This document shows positions 51,710 to 60,857 of a DNA stretch of 64,000 nt, in pieces (position 1 is the first letter of the stretch; every line of letters starts with the position of its first letter). The translations under genes and the position numbers were made by a program. The stretch covers positions 248,001-312,000 of the forward strand of contig NZ_CP125947.1 in the NCBI RefSeq assembly GCF_030064165.1, read 5' to 3'. Origin of the DNA: Comamonas resistens (GTDB lineage Bacteria > Pseudomonadota > Gammaproteobacteria > Burkholderiales > Burkholderiaceae_C). Under the pieces are notes generated by a model. It saw only the letters and a list, made by a program, of their open reading frames with translations, was not told where the DNA came from and did not search any database.

Positions 51710-53662
51710 ATGATGGAGATTCGCAATACCGAAGCCGAGTTGCAGCGCTTTCGGCTGCGCGCCATTGTCATGAGTGGTGTGGTACTGCTGGCGTTTTGTC
51801 TGTTGGTGTCACGTCTGCTGGTATTGCAAGTGGAGCGCCATCAGGAGCTGGCCGAGCGTGCCGAGAGCAACCGCACGGCCGTGGTGCCCATCGTGCCCAA
51901 TCGCGGGCAGATTCTCGACCGCAATGGTGTGGTGCTGGCGAGTAATTACTCTGCTTATACGCTTGAAATTACGCGCTCCAAGGTGTCGGACCTGGACGAA
52001 ACCATCGACGGCTTGTCCGAGATTCTGGAGATCACGCCGCGCGATCGGCGCAAGTTCAAGCGCCTGGTGGATGACTCCAAAAGCTTCGAGTCCATCCCCA
52101 TCCGCTCGCGTCTGACCGATGAGGAAGTCGCCAAGTTTGCGGCGCAGCGCTATCGTTTTCCGGGCGTGGATATCAAGGCACGGCTGTTCCGTACCTATCC
52201 GCTCAAGGAGACCGGCAGCCATTTGATTGGCTACATTGGCCGTATCAATCAGCGAGAAAAAGAAGAGATTGATGACTCTGACGATGCGGCCAACTATCGC
52301 GGTACCGAGGTCATAGGCAAGCTGGGCGCCGAGAAAAGCTACGAGAATCAGCTGCACGGCCAGACCGGCTGGGAGGAAATGGAAACCTCGGCCGGCGGTC
52401 ATGCCGTGCGCCGCCTGGGCAGCCGCCCCGCCACGCCGGGTCATAGCCTGCAGTTGTCGGTGGACATCAAGCTGCAGAAAATGATCGAGGATCTCTACGG
52501 TAACCGCCGTGGTGTGGCCATCGCCCTGGACCCTCGCAATGGCGAAGTGCTGGCCATGGTCAGCAAGCCCACCTACGACCCCAATCTGTTTGTTGACGGT
52601 ATCGACCAGGAAAACTGGAAGATGCTCAACGAGTCGCTGGATCGCCCCCTGCTCAACCGTTCCATGCGCGGCACCTACCCCGTGGGCTCGACCTACAAGC
52701 CCTTTATGGGCCTGGCCGGCATAGAAACCGGCAAGCGTACGCCGGGCACCGTGATTCAGGATGGCGGCTCCTGGACTTTCGGCGGCCATACCTTCCGCTC
52801 CGGCCACGCCCTGGGTCCGGTGGATCTGGCGCGTGCCATCCAGCATTCGAGCAACGTCTATTTCTACACCCTGGCCAACGAGATGGGTGTGGACGCGATT
52901 CATGACTTCATGAAGCCGCTGGGTTTTGGTCAGATCACCGGCATCGACCTGCCCGGCGAGGTGCGCGGTGTGCTGCCCAGCAAGGAGTGGAAGCGCAAGA
53001 CCTACAAGCGCGCCGCCCAGCAGCAATGGTTTGCGGGCGAAACGATTTCTCTGGGTATCGGCCAGGGCTATAACAACTTCACCATTCTTCAGCTCTCGCA
53101 TGCGCTGGCCACGCTGGTCAATAACGGCATGAGCTACACGCCTCATGTGGGCAAGGAACTGATCGACTCCGTTACCGGGGTGCGTTCGCCCATTGTTCAG
53201 CCAGCGCCTGTCAATCTGGGCTACAAGCAGAGCAATGTGGACGCGGTCAAGCGCGGCATGGTGGGCGTGGTGACCGGCGGCACGGGCCGCGGCGTGTTCG
53301 GCAGCGCTGCCTATCTGTCGGGTGGCAAGACCGGTACGGCCCAGGCCGTGACCGTGGGCCAGAAGGAAAAATACAACGCGGCACGTCTGGCCGAATACCA
53401 GCGCGACCACTCCCTGTATATCGCCTACGGCCCGGCGGATGCGCCCAAGATCGCCGTTGCGGTGATTGTGGAAAACGCCGGCTTTGGTGCTGCTGCCGCT
53501 GCGCCTATCGCGCGCCGTATTCTCGACTACTGGCTGGTGGGCAACTATCCCAGCGAGGCCGACATTGCAGCCGTGCGTGTGGGCAAGGCGGGAGCGCCCA
53601 TAGGCACGCCCCGCCGCGTGGAAGATATCTCGGTGCTCTCCGAGGAGGAGATGACGCCTTGA
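51710..53662 (+). CDS. mrdA: Penicillin-binding protein 2 (elongasome transpeptidase)
   Basis: A 650-residue class B PBP. One N-terminal helix (about 17-38) is followed by the pedestal and the transpeptidase domain. Its active-site serine is Ser327 in GSTYKP; HSSNVYFY supplies the SxN motif and GGKTGTAQ the KTG motif. It crosslinks peptidoglycan during rod elongation together with MreBCD and RodA. rodA is often next in this operon but here the following gene is on the other strand. The stop is followed after 2 nt by a TGATAGC-family repeat. Confidence 0.95.
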   Translation: MMEIRNTEAELQRFRLRAIVMSGVVLLAFCLLVSRLLVLQVERHQELAERAESNRTAVVPIVPNRGQILDRNGVVLASNYSAYTLEITRSKVSDLDETIDGLSEILEITPRDRRKFKRLVDDSKSFESIPIRSRLTDEEVAKFAAQRYRFPGVDIKARLFRTYPLKETGSHLIGYIGRINQREKEEIDDSDDAANYRGTEVIGKLGAEKSYENQLHGQTGWEEMETSAGGHAVRRLGSRPATPGHSLQLSVDIKLQKMIEDLYGNRRGVAIALDPRNGEVLAMVSKPTYDPNLFVDGIDQENWKMLNESLDRPLLNRSMRGTYPVGSTYKPFMGLAGIETGKRTPGTVIQDGGSWTFGGHTFRSGHALGPVDLARAIQHSSNVYFYTLANEMGVDAIHDFMKPLGFGQITGIDLPGEVRGVLPSKEWKRKTYKRAAQQQWFAGETISLGIGQGYNNFTILQLSHALATLVNNGMSYTPHVGKELIDSVTGVRSPIVQPAPVNLGYKQSNVDAVKRGMVGVVTGGTGRGVFGSAAYLSGGKTGTAQAVTVGQKEKYNAARLAEYQRDHSLYIAYGPADAPKIAVAVIVENAGFGAAAAAPIARRILDYWLVGNYPSEADIAAVRVGKAGAPIGTPRRVEDISVLSEEEMTP

Positions 53663-53664
53663 AC

Positions 53665-53688
53665 TTGATAGCGCTCAACGCTTGATGG
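53665..53688 (+). repeat. TGATAGC-family repeat
   Basis: TTGATAGCGCTCAACGCTTG, starting 2 nt past the mrdA stop codon. Confidence 0.6.
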
Positions 53689-53696
53689 GTCTGCGC

Positions 53697-54455
53697 TCAA
53701 CGCAGAAAAGCGTCATATCCGGTCTTCAGAATCAGCAGACTGACCACGCCGATGAAGATGCTGCGCACAAAGCCCGTGCCATGGCGCAGGGCCATCCAGG
53801 TGCCCAGCATGCTGCCCAGCACATTGGCCACGGCTAGCGGCACGGCAAAGTGCCACCACACATGGCCCTTGAGCGAGAACAGCAGCAGGGCTGCGGCGTT
53901 GGAGGCCAGATTAAGCAGCTTGGCACTGGCAGAGGCGTTCAGGAAATCGTAGCCCAGCAGGCGCACGAACAGAAAGACGAAGAAGCTGCCCGTGCCCGGG
54001 CCGAAGAAGCCGTCGTAAAACCCGATGAGCAGGCCGATGGTGCTGGCGGTCAGCATCTCGGCACGCCCCGCAAGACGTGGCGTATGGTCGCGTCCCAGCT
54101 CCTTCTTGGCCAGGGTGTAGAGCAGCACGCCCAGCAAAATAAAGGGCAGCAGCTTTCGCAGAAAGTCCGGCGAGATCTGGGTGACGGCCCAGGCTCCGAA
54201 AAACGCGCCCACCAGCGTGGTGGCGATGGCCGGCAGCAGCGTGGCCCAGGTGATGTGCACGCGTTTGCTGTATTGCCAGGCCGAAATCGCCGTGCCCCAG
54301 ACGGCCGCACTCTTGTTGGTGCCAAACAGTGTGGCCGGTGCGGTGTTGGGAAAGGCCGCGAACATGGCGGGCACCAGAATCAGGCCGCCACCGCCCACGA
54401 TGGCATCCACAAAGCCGGCCAGCGCCGAGGCGAGAGAAACAAGAATCCATTCCAT
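53697..54455 (-). CDS. TSUP (TauE/SafE) family permease
   Basis: A 252-residue, eight-helix protein. The opening MEWILVSLASALAGFVDAIVGGGGLILVPA and GFYDGFFGPGTGSFFVFLFV are the two family repeats (given in part). TSUP proteins transport sulfite, sulfonates or other small organic anions, usually outward. I chose ATG 54455, since the upstream sequence has a terminator and no family similarity. It is convergent with mrdA and monocistronic by layout. Confidence 0.88.
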   Translation of the reverse strand: MEWILVSLASALAGFVDAIVGGGGLILVPAMFAAFPNTAPATLFGTNKSAAVWGTAISAWQYSKRVHITWATLLPAIATTLVGAFFGAWAVTQISPDFLRKLLPFILLGVLLYTLAKKELGRDHTPRLAGRAEMLTASTIGLLIGFYDGFFGPGTGSFFVFLFVRLLGYDFLNASASAKLLNLASNAAALLLFSLKGHVWWHFAVPLAVANVLGSMLGTWMALRHGTGFVRSIFIGVVSLLILKTGYDAFLR

Positions 54456-54908
54456 GAAGCAGTGCCTGAAAGTGGTGCACGGCGCTTGTGGATGAAAGGT
54501 CCGGCCATGCAAAGGTGAGACAGGGGCGCCGGACTGACCCTGGCGGCGGCGCCGATTGTGCACCGTCAGGACATAAAAAAAGCGCCACTGGGGCGCTTTT
54601 GAATGCATCTTTGATGCTTTTATAAATGTAGATCTGATTGTGTGTCGAGTTGTCTCCTCGGCCCCCCATGCTGCTTCGTGGAGCAGCGAGAGTGACGAGA
54701 ATGTAAATGTTGCACCGCAGTGGTGCATTGGGGAATTCCCTTGGGTTGTATCAAAAAAGTCTTACAAATGAAACCGTCTTCTGGCCTACAAGAGAAATTT
54801 TTCTGATGTCTATCAAAAAGCATAGCTTGAGGCGATTGATACACAAAGGGTTTTAGTGAATTTTGCTGCAGCAGGGGAGTCGAGCGCAGGCTGCGGCACG
54901 GATTTGTT
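54456..54908. other. 453-bp gap, possible 3' UTR or small RNA
   Basis: It contains a minus-strand terminator (54574-54600) and a hairpin TGCACC/GGTGCA near 54711. The stretch around 54740-54860 is notably AT-rich compared with its surroundings. Either the GMC gene has a long 3' UTR or a small RNA is encoded on the minus strand. A short reading frame at 54620-54844 has no coding character. Confidence 0.45.
54574..54600 (-). terminator. Minus-strand terminator
   Basis: AAAAGCGCC/GGCGCTTTT with a 5-nt loop; on the minus strand the T-run reaches seven. It lies 310 bp past the GMC gene and before the TSUP start. Confidence 0.8.
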
Positions 54909-56639
54909 TTAAAGCGTTAGGCGAAACAACACTTCGGGCTCTGCGCTGCTAGTCCGAGAGTTTTCCTCGGGATCTTTGAGAATCCAGCCGGCAGCCTTCT
55001 CGGCCATCATCAGCGTCGGGCTGTTGGTGTTGCCGCTGGTGATGGTGGGCATGGCTCCGGCGTCGACCACGCGCAGACCCTGAATGCCGCGCACCCTGAA
55101 GCGACTGTCCAGCACGGCCATGGCATCGCTGCTCTTGCCCATCCTGGTGGTGCCTACGGGGTGAAAGATGGTGGTGGCGATATCGCCAGCCAGACGGGCC
55201 AGATCTTCGTCGCTCTGGTACTGCACGCCAGGCTTGAACTCCTCGGGCCGATAGGGCGCCAGTGCGGGCTGGCTGACGATGCGTCTGGTGACGCGCAGGC
55301 TGTCGGCGGCGACCTGGCGGTCTTCGGCGGTGGACAGATAGCGCGGCGCAATGGCCGGGGCCTGGCGGAAGTCCGCGCTTTGCAGCTGTACCGTGCCCCG
55401 GCTGCTGGGATTGAGGTTGCAGACGCTGGCGGTAAAGGCCGCAAAGTCGTGCAAGGGCTCGCCAAAGGCATCCAGGGACAGCGGCTGCACGTGATATTCC
55501 AGATTGGCGTGGGGCTGGCCGGGGTCGCTGCGCGTGAAGGCGCCCAGCTGGGAGGGCGCCATGCTCATGGGGCCGCTGCGCTTGAGGGCGTATTCCAGAC
55601 CGATGGCCGCCTTGCCCATGAGGCTGCTGGCCATGGTGTTGAGAGTCTTGGCCCCTTGCACCTTGTAGACGGAGCGGATCTGCAGATGATCCTGCAGATT
55701 GGCGCCCACACCGGGCAGATCGCGTCTGACCTCGATGCCGTGGCGCTGCAGGAGCTCGCCCGGACCTATGCCCGAGAGCTGCAGAATCTGCGGCGAGTTG
55801 ACGGCGCCGGCGCATAGCAGCACCTCGCGCTCGGCATGGACGGTGACCATCTCGCTGCCGGTCCAGACCTCGGCCCCGGTGCAGCGCTGGCCGCCACCCG
55901 GCAGATCTTGCAGCAACAGGCGGCTGACCTGGGCATGGGTCCACATCTCGAAATTGGGGCGGCCATAGCAGGTGGGGCGCAAAAAGGCCTTGGCGGTGTT
56001 CCAGCGCCATCCGCCTTTTTGATTGACCTCGAAATAGCCCACGCCCTCGTTGTCACCCCGATTGAAGTCATCGGTGGCGGGGATGCCGGCCTGCTGTGCG
56101 GCCTGAGCAAAAGCGTCCAGAATGTCCCAGCGCAGGCGCTGGCGCTCCACGCGCCACTCACCGCCGCCGCCAATGCTCTTGTTGCCGTGCAGGCGGCGGA
56201 ATTCCTCGCTGACCTGGGCCAACTGATCGGCATCCAGCCGCCAGTGGTCTTCATGCTGGCGAAACGCGGGCAGCACCTGATCCCAGCGCCAGGTATCGTC
56301 GCCCGTCAGCTGGGCCCATTGCTCATAGTCGCGGGCCTGGCCGCGCATGTAGATCATGCCGTTGATGCTGGAGCAGCCGCCCAGGGTCTTGCCGCGCGGA
56401 TAGCGCAGGCTGCGGCCGTTGAGGCCGGGGTCGGGCTCGGTCTGATAGAGCCAGTCGGTGCGCGGATTGCCTATGCAGTAGAGGTAGCCGACGGGAATGT
56501 GAATCCAGTGATAGTCGTCCTTGCGACCGGCCTCGATGAGCAGCACCCGGTGGTTTTTATTGCGGGACAGACGGTTGCACAGCAAGGAACCTGCTGTGCC
56601 GCCGCCGATGACGATGTAGTCAAAAGTGGTGTCGCTCAT
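54909..56639 (-). CDS. GMC family FAD oxidoreductase
   Basis: A 576-residue enzyme of the choline dehydrogenase/alcohol oxidase family. The FAD motif is DYIVIGGGTAGSLLCNRLSR. The GMC signatures are RGKTLGGCSSINGMIYMRG (in outline), GAVNSPQILQLSGIGPGELL, and the active-site region FHPVGTTRMG with VVDAGAMPTITSGNTNSPTL. It oxidises a primary or secondary alcohol; the substrate is not evident since no betaine genes are nearby. An ATG at 56639 gives the full FAD fold. Confidence 0.92.
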   Translation of the reverse strand: MSDTTFDYIVIGGGTAGSLLCNRLSRNKNHRVLLIEAGRKDDYHWIHIPVGYLYCIGNPRTDWLYQTEPDPGLNGRSLRYPRGKTLGGCSSINGMIYMRGQARDYEQWAQLTGDDTWRWDQVLPAFRQHEDHWRLDADQLAQVSEEFRRLHGNKSIGGGGEWRVERQRLRWDILDAFAQAAQQAGIPATDDFNRGDNEGVGYFEVNQKGGWRWNTAKAFLRPTCYGRPNFEMWTHAQVSRLLLQDLPGGGQRCTGAEVWTGSEMVTVHAEREVLLCAGAVNSPQILQLSGIGPGELLQRHGIEVRRDLPGVGANLQDHLQIRSVYKVQGAKTLNTMASSLMGKAAIGLEYALKRSGPMSMAPSQLGAFTRSDPGQPHANLEYHVQPLSLDAFGEPLHDFAAFTASVCNLNPSSRGTVQLQSADFRQAPAIAPRYLSTAEDRQVAADSLRVTRRIVSQPALAPYRPEEFKPGVQYQSDEDLARLAGDIATTIFHPVGTTRMGKSSDAMAVLDSRFRVRGIQGLRVVDAGAMPTITSGNTNSPTLMMAEKAAGWILKDPEENSRTSSAEPEVLFRLTL

Positions 56640-56928
56640 GGGCAGAGATCTAGGGCCGGAAAAAAACCATCGGCAGTGCCGGTGGCCAATTGATTGTGCG
56701 GAGCTGTCAGGAGGTGTCGATAGGGAAAGCCTGCTTGTACTCCTGTTTTTGAAGCGTCTTGCGCTGTATGGTTGCGGGGTTTAGCTGTTTTTTGATAAAA
56801 ATTGCATAAGTTTGGGCATCGGCATGCGTCCTGCGCCTACGCCGCCTCATTGCGGGCGCGCAGCCAGCCGCCGCCGCCCCGCGTTATGCTGGGCGGCCTG
56901 CCCACTGTCTTTGTTCTAGGAAATTTCT
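56640..56928. promoter_or_regulatory. Divergent region GMC oxidoreductase / mlaE-like (289 bp)
   Basis: An AT-rich stretch near 56785-56815 (TTTTTTGATAAAAATTGCAT) is the likely promoter zone for the transporter operon. CTAGGAAA lies 7 nt before the TTG start at 56929. No palindrome or hairpin stands out. Confidence 0.35.
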
Positions 56929-58056
56929 TTGTCCAGCACTGACCCAAATCCTCAATGCCCGCTGCAGACCCTCGATGGTCGGCCATGGGCCGTGCCCGAG
57001 GGGCGCTGGAGTGCCGCAGAGCTGGGGGATCGCAAGCTCTGGCGGCAACTGGCCCCGCAGATTCGCGCTGTGCCCGCAACTGCCGGCTGGGATCTGCAGC
57101 AGTTGCAGTGGCTGGACCATGTGGGCGCCCAACTGCTGTGGGAACAGTGGGGCCGGCGCTGGCCCGAGCAGCTCAAGACCACGGACAATCAGCGCACCAT
57201 GCTGGAGCGCGTGGCCAAGTTCAGCGATGTTCCCGAGCCCAAGCCCGAACCCTCGGGCCTGATGTGTCAGGTCAACAACCTGGGGCAACTGGTCATCAAT
57301 GCGCGCGGCCATTTCTGGGATCTGACCGGATTGGTGGGGCAGTTGCTGCTCGACTGCCTGCGGCTGGCGCGCAACCCGCTGCGTGGCCCCTGGCGCGATA
57401 TTTCGGGCCATCTCTATGCCACGGGCGCCACGGCCCTGCCCATCACGGCCCTGGTGGGCTTTCTGATCGGCGTGGTGCTAGCTTATCTGATGGCACTGCA
57501 GCTGCGCCAGTTCGGTGCCGAGTCCTTCATTGTCAATATTCTGGGCATCTCGCTGATCCGCGAGCTGGGGCCGCTGTTGGCCGCCATTTTGGTGGCAGGG
57601 CGCAGCGGCTCGGCCATCACGGCGCAGATCGGCGTGATGCGCGTGACCGAGGAACTCGATGCCATGCAGGTCATGGGCATCTCCAAGGGCTACCGCCTGG
57701 TCATGCCACGGGCGCTGGCGCTGGCCGTGTCCATGCCGCTGGTAGCCTTGTGGACCATTCTGGCGGCTTTGGCCGGAGGCATGGTGGCGGCGGATGTCAC
57801 CATGGACATCACGCCTTCCTACTTCTTCCAGAGCCTGCCTTCCGCCGTGCAGATCGGCAATCTGGGGCTGGCCATGGGCAAATCCGTGGTCTTTGGCGTG
57901 CTGATCGCGCTGATCGGCTGCCACTGGGGTCTGAAGGTGGAGCCCAATACCCAGAGCCTGGGCCAGGGCACGACGGCATCGGTGGTGTCGTCCATCACCA
58001 TGGTCATCATCGTGGATGCCATTTTTGCGATCTTGTTTAGGAATGTGGGGTTTTAG
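56929..58056 (+). CDS. mlaE: MlaE family permease with N-terminal STAS-like domain
   Basis: A 375-residue protein starting at TTG, with an AGGAAA site at the right distance. Residues about 5-105 form a STAS-like domain (LWRQLAPQIRAVPATAGWDL, LDHVGAQLLWEQWG). The rest is a five-helix MlaE permease (TALVGFLIGVVLAYLMALQL; GISLIRELGPLLAAILVAGR; ITAQIGVMRVTEELDAMQVM). It is the membrane core of an MCE phospholipid transporter. The regulatory STAS unit is a separate protein, MlaB, in E. coli. A dispersed repeat separates it from the ATPase gene. Confidence 0.9.
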   Translation: MSSTDPNPQCPLQTLDGRPWAVPEGRWSAAELGDRKLWRQLAPQIRAVPATAGWDLQQLQWLDHVGAQLLWEQWGRRWPEQLKTTDNQRTMLERVAKFSDVPEPKPEPSGLMCQVNNLGQLVINARGHFWDLTGLVGQLLLDCLRLARNPLRGPWRDISGHLYATGATALPITALVGFLIGVVLAYLMALQLRQFGAESFIVNILGISLIRELGPLLAAILVAGRSGSAITAQIGVMRVTEELDAMQVMGISKGYRLVMPRALALAVSMPLVALWTILAALAGGMVAADVTMDITPSYFFQSLPSAVQIGNLGLAMGKSVVFGVLIALIGCHWGLKVEPNTQSLGQGTTASVVSSITMVIIVDAIFAILFRNVGF

Positions 58057-58062
58057 ATGAGA

Positions 58063-58160
58063 TACCCCCTGTGCGGCTTCGCCGCTTCCCCCAAGGGGGA
58101 CGACGCCATCGCCGCGAGGCGGCTCTTGCTCGGCGTCACTGTGTTGGGCTGCGCCGGTTT
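58063..58160 (+). repeat. Stop-codon-adjacent dispersed repeat, copy 3 of 4
   Basis: Begins ACCCCCTGTGCGGCTTCGCC seven nt after the mlaE stop and ends near TGGGCTGCGCCGGTTT. It lacks the internal TCTCTACGCGC stem and so is shorter. It fills the mlaE-mlaF gap. Confidence 0.8.
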
Positions 58161-58175
58161 CAGAGGGGGGCGCGT

Positions 58176-59036
58176 ATGGCCGCAGTGATGCAAAACCGCC
58201 TGATCGACGGCGCTGTCGGTGGCTATCTGCCGCCGCAGGATGTGAAGCCTCTGGTGCAGGCCAAGGACTTGTGGACCGAGTTCGGCTCGGGCGAGAGCCG
58301 CTTTGCCGTGCACCAGGATTTGAACTTTGATGTCTATCCGGGCGAGATCCTGACCCTGGTCGGTGGCTCGGGCACGGGCAAGACGGTGCTGCTGCGCCAG
58401 ATCCTGGGCCTGCTCTCGCCCTCGCGCGGCACGGTCACGATCGATGGACGGCCTTCGCGCGAGGTCATCAGCGGCGAGCTGGCGGCCAGCCATGTGGGCA
58501 TGCTGTTCCAGCAGGGCGCGCTGTATTCGGCCTTCAATGTGCTGGACAACGTCGCGTTTGCGCTGCGCGAGCAGGGCACCCTGCCCCAGGCCGTGGTCCG
58601 CGACGCGGCCATGGTCAAGCTGCAGATGGTGGGGCTCAAGCCAGAACATGCGACGCGCATGCCTGCCGACCTGTCGGGTGGCATGATCAAGCGTGTGGCG
58701 CTGGCGCGCTCACTCATCATGGACCCGCCACTGCTGCTGCTGGACGAACCGACGGCCGGACTGGATCCCAAGGGCTCGGACGAGTTCTGCGAGCTGTTGC
58801 GCGACATTCATGCCGAACTGGGGCTGACCGTCATCATGGTCACCCATGATCTGGACACGCTGTTCGCACTGTCCACCCGCGTGGCCGTGCTGGCCGAAAA
58901 GCGCGTGCTGGTCACCGGTGCGCCGCGCGATGTGGCCCAGGTCAAGCACCCGTTTATCGAACACTTCTTCCAGGGAGAACGTGGCCGCCGTGCCATGGCC
59001 CCGGTGCAAGGCGGCGTTGCCGCAGAGGAAAGCTGA
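58176..59036 (+). CDS. mlaF: MlaF-like ABC transporter ATPase
   Basis: A 286-residue ATPase with Walker A GGSGTGKT, signature LSGGMIKRVALA and Walker B LLLLDEPTAGLDPKGSDEF. A family-specific C-terminal extension follows (HFFQGERGRRAM). It powers the MlaE-type permease. I chose ATG 58176 (MAAVMQNRLIDG), preceded by GAGGGGGG. It shares a base with the next start (TGATG), so it is coupled to mlaD. Confidence 0.92.
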   Translation: MAAVMQNRLIDGAVGGYLPPQDVKPLVQAKDLWTEFGSGESRFAVHQDLNFDVYPGEILTLVGGSGTGKTVLLRQILGLLSPSRGTVTIDGRPSREVISGELAASHVGMLFQQGALYSAFNVLDNVAFALREQGTLPQAVVRDAAMVKLQMVGLKPEHATRMPADLSGGMIKRVALARSLIMDPPLLLLDEPTAGLDPKGSDEFCELLRDIHAELGLTVIMVTHDLDTLFALSTRVAVLAEKRVLVTGAPRDVAQVKHPFIEHFFQGERGRRAMAPVQGGVAAEES

Positions 59037-59989
59037 TGGAAAACAAGTCCCATGCCATGGCGGCCGGCATTTTCGTGCTGGTCGTCGCAGCCCTGCTGGC
59101 AGGGCTGGCCGTCTGGCTGACGCGTGACAACCGGCAGTACCAGCTCTATGAAATGTCCACCAAGGATGGCGTCAGCGGCCTGCAGCCTCAGGCCACGGTG
59201 CGCTACAAGGGCGTGCCCGTGGGCAAGGTGGTGCGCATAGGCTTTGATCCGCAGATCCCCGGCAATGTGCTGATCCGCATCGCCGTGGGCGAGGACACGC
59301 CCGTGACCCCTGCGACCTATGCCCAGCTTGGCTACCAGGGCGTGACGGGGCTGGCGCATATCCAGCTTGACGATGATTCCAAGACACCGCAGCAGCTCAA
59401 GCCCGGCCCCAGCGGCTTGCCGCGCATGCCCATGAAGTCATCGCCGCTGAACATGCTGGCCGATCAGGGGCCGGTGCTGCTGGAGCGGGTGGACGAGATT
59501 TCGCGCCGCCTCAGCGCAATGCTGGATGAGGACAACCAGAAGCGCGTGAGCGAGGCACTGCAGAACATCGCGGCCGCCGCAGGCAGTGTCAACGAGCTGG
59601 CTGGCACCATGAACAAGGCGGCAGCAGGTTTTCCCCAGATCACGGCCGATGCCCACCAGACCTTGCAGTCGCTGACCAAGGCCGGCAACGCGGCCACGGG
59701 CGTGGCGGGCGACCTGCAGCAGACGGTGCGCCGCATCAACGCGCCTGACGGCCCGCTGCAACAGATCGCGGCAGGTACGCAGTCGCTGACCGTGGCGGCC
59801 GATGCGCTGGGTCGCAGCACTCTGCCACGCGTCAATCGCGCGGCCGATGATTTTTCGCGCGCCTCGCGCAGCCTGAGCAATATGGCCAGCCGTATCGGCG
59901 ACAACCCGCAGTCCGTGCTCTATGGCGCGGGTGCCGGAGAGCCCGGCCCGGGCGAGCCCGGGTTTGCGGCTCCTGCCGCGGCCCATTGA
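59036..59989 (+). CDS. mlaD: MlaD/MCE domain protein
   Basis: A 317-residue protein with one N-terminal helix (MAAGIFVLVVAALLAGLAVW). An MCE domain follows (about 38-115: YEMSTKDGVSGLQPQATVRY, KGVPVGKVVRIGFDPQIPGN), then a long helical region to about 290 (VSEALQNIAAAAGSVNELAG). A hexameric MCE ring with a helical needle is the known form for long members such as PqiB/YebT and MCE proteins. It carries lipid across the periplasm. The C-terminus is Gly/Pro/Ala-rich. Confidence 0.9.
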   Translation: MENKSHAMAAGIFVLVVAALLAGLAVWLTRDNRQYQLYEMSTKDGVSGLQPQATVRYKGVPVGKVVRIGFDPQIPGNVLIRIAVGEDTPVTPATYAQLGYQGVTGLAHIQLDDDSKTPQQLKPGPSGLPRMPMKSSPLNMLADQGPVLLERVDEISRRLSAMLDEDNQKRVSEALQNIAAAAGSVNELAGTMNKAAAGFPQITADAHQTLQSLTKAGNAATGVAGDLQQTVRRINAPDGPLQQIAAGTQSLTVAADALGRSTLPRVNRAADDFSRASRSLSNMASRIGDNPQSVLYGAGAGEPGPGEPGFAAPAAAH

Positions 59990-60017
59990 TCTGGCGAACA
60001 ACGTCACAGGAACCGAT

Positions 60018-60695
60018 ATGGCACTACCTCTTCACTTCTCGACGGGACTGCTGCGCGCAGCGGCCCTGCCTGTGGTTGCGCTGGCGCTGGCCGCCTGCTC
60101 GGCCTTGCCCACGCCGCCCGTGCAGTCCGCCCGCTATGACCTGGGGTTGACCGACACCACGGTGCCCCTGGCCACGGCAGCCGCACCCAGTGTTGCGCCA
60201 CCGCCGCTGGTGCTGGCCGAAGTCCAGACGCCTGCCGGAGCCGATAACTCCACGGCCATGCTCTATCGCCTGAACTACGCAGACAACCAGGAGCTGCGCA
60301 GCTATCAGCGCGCCCGCTGGAGCCTGCCGCCGGCCCAGATGCTGGAGCAGCGCCTGCGCACCCGCCTGGCGCTTGAGCGCCCGGTGCTATCGGAAAAAGA
60401 CAATCTCAGCGCCAATCCCAATGACACGCGTTCTCTGGGGTTGCTGCGCCTGGAGATTGTGGAGTTCAGCCAGGTGTTCGACAGTGCCAGCAGCAGCCAG
60501 GCGGTGGTGCGGATTCGCGCCAGCCTGATCGCGCAGGATCGCCGTGGCGGCAATGTGCTGCTGGGGCAGCAACTGTTCAGTGCCCAGACCCCGGCCGCCA
60601 CGGCCGATGCCGCGGGTGGCGCGCGGGCCATGGCCACTAGCGTGAACGAGCTGACCGTGCAACTGAGCAACTGGCTGCAGCGTTACGGCCGCTGA
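60018..60695 (+). CDS. ABC-type transport auxiliary lipoprotein (PqiC-like)
   Basis: A 225-residue lipoprotein. A lipobox (VALALAACS, Cys near residue 27) follows the signal peptide. The soluble domain contains LVLAEVQTPAGADNSTAMLY and YRLNYADNQELRSYQRARWS, typical of the ABC_trans_aux/PqiC family. It would form the outer-membrane end of the MCE transporter encoded just upstream, taking the place of MlaC and MlaA, which are absent here. It is the last gene before a terminator. Confidence 0.87.
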   Translation: MALPLHFSTGLLRAAALPVVALALAACSALPTPPVQSARYDLGLTDTTVPLATAAAPSVAPPPLVLAEVQTPAGADNSTAMLYRLNYADNQELRSYQRARWSLPPAQMLEQRLRTRLALERPVLSEKDNLSANPNDTRSLGLLRLEIVEFSQVFDSASSSQAVVRIRASLIAQDRRGGNVLLGQQLFSAQTPAATADAAGGARAMATSVNELTVQLSNWLQRYGR

Positions 60696-60713
60696 TTGTC
60701 ACGATCCGCTTTG

Positions 60714-60740
60714 AAAGCCCTGCAGTGCAGGGCTTTTTTT
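60714..60740 (+). terminator. Terminator of the MCE transporter operon
   Basis: AAAGCCCTGCA pairs with TGCAGGGCTTT, followed by a run of T. Confidence 0.92.
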
Positions 60741-60857
60741 GATGGGCTCCGATTCGCGGTGCCATCGCAGCGCAGCTTTGCTGATATGGGTCAATGGCTG
60801 GGGGCGGCGATCTTTCTAAGCTGGGACTTCCGCAACTTGCAAAGCAAAGGAATCGCT

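Noticed and set aside
54620..54844. 74-codon minus-strand frame in the gap before the GMC gene
   Set aside because: No ribosome-binding site and no coding character; the region is better explained as untranslated RNA or spacer.
60820..60850. Fourth inverted-end element before the hemerythrin gene
   Set aside because: GGACTTCCGCAACTTGCAAA resembles one end only; there is no core or opposite end.
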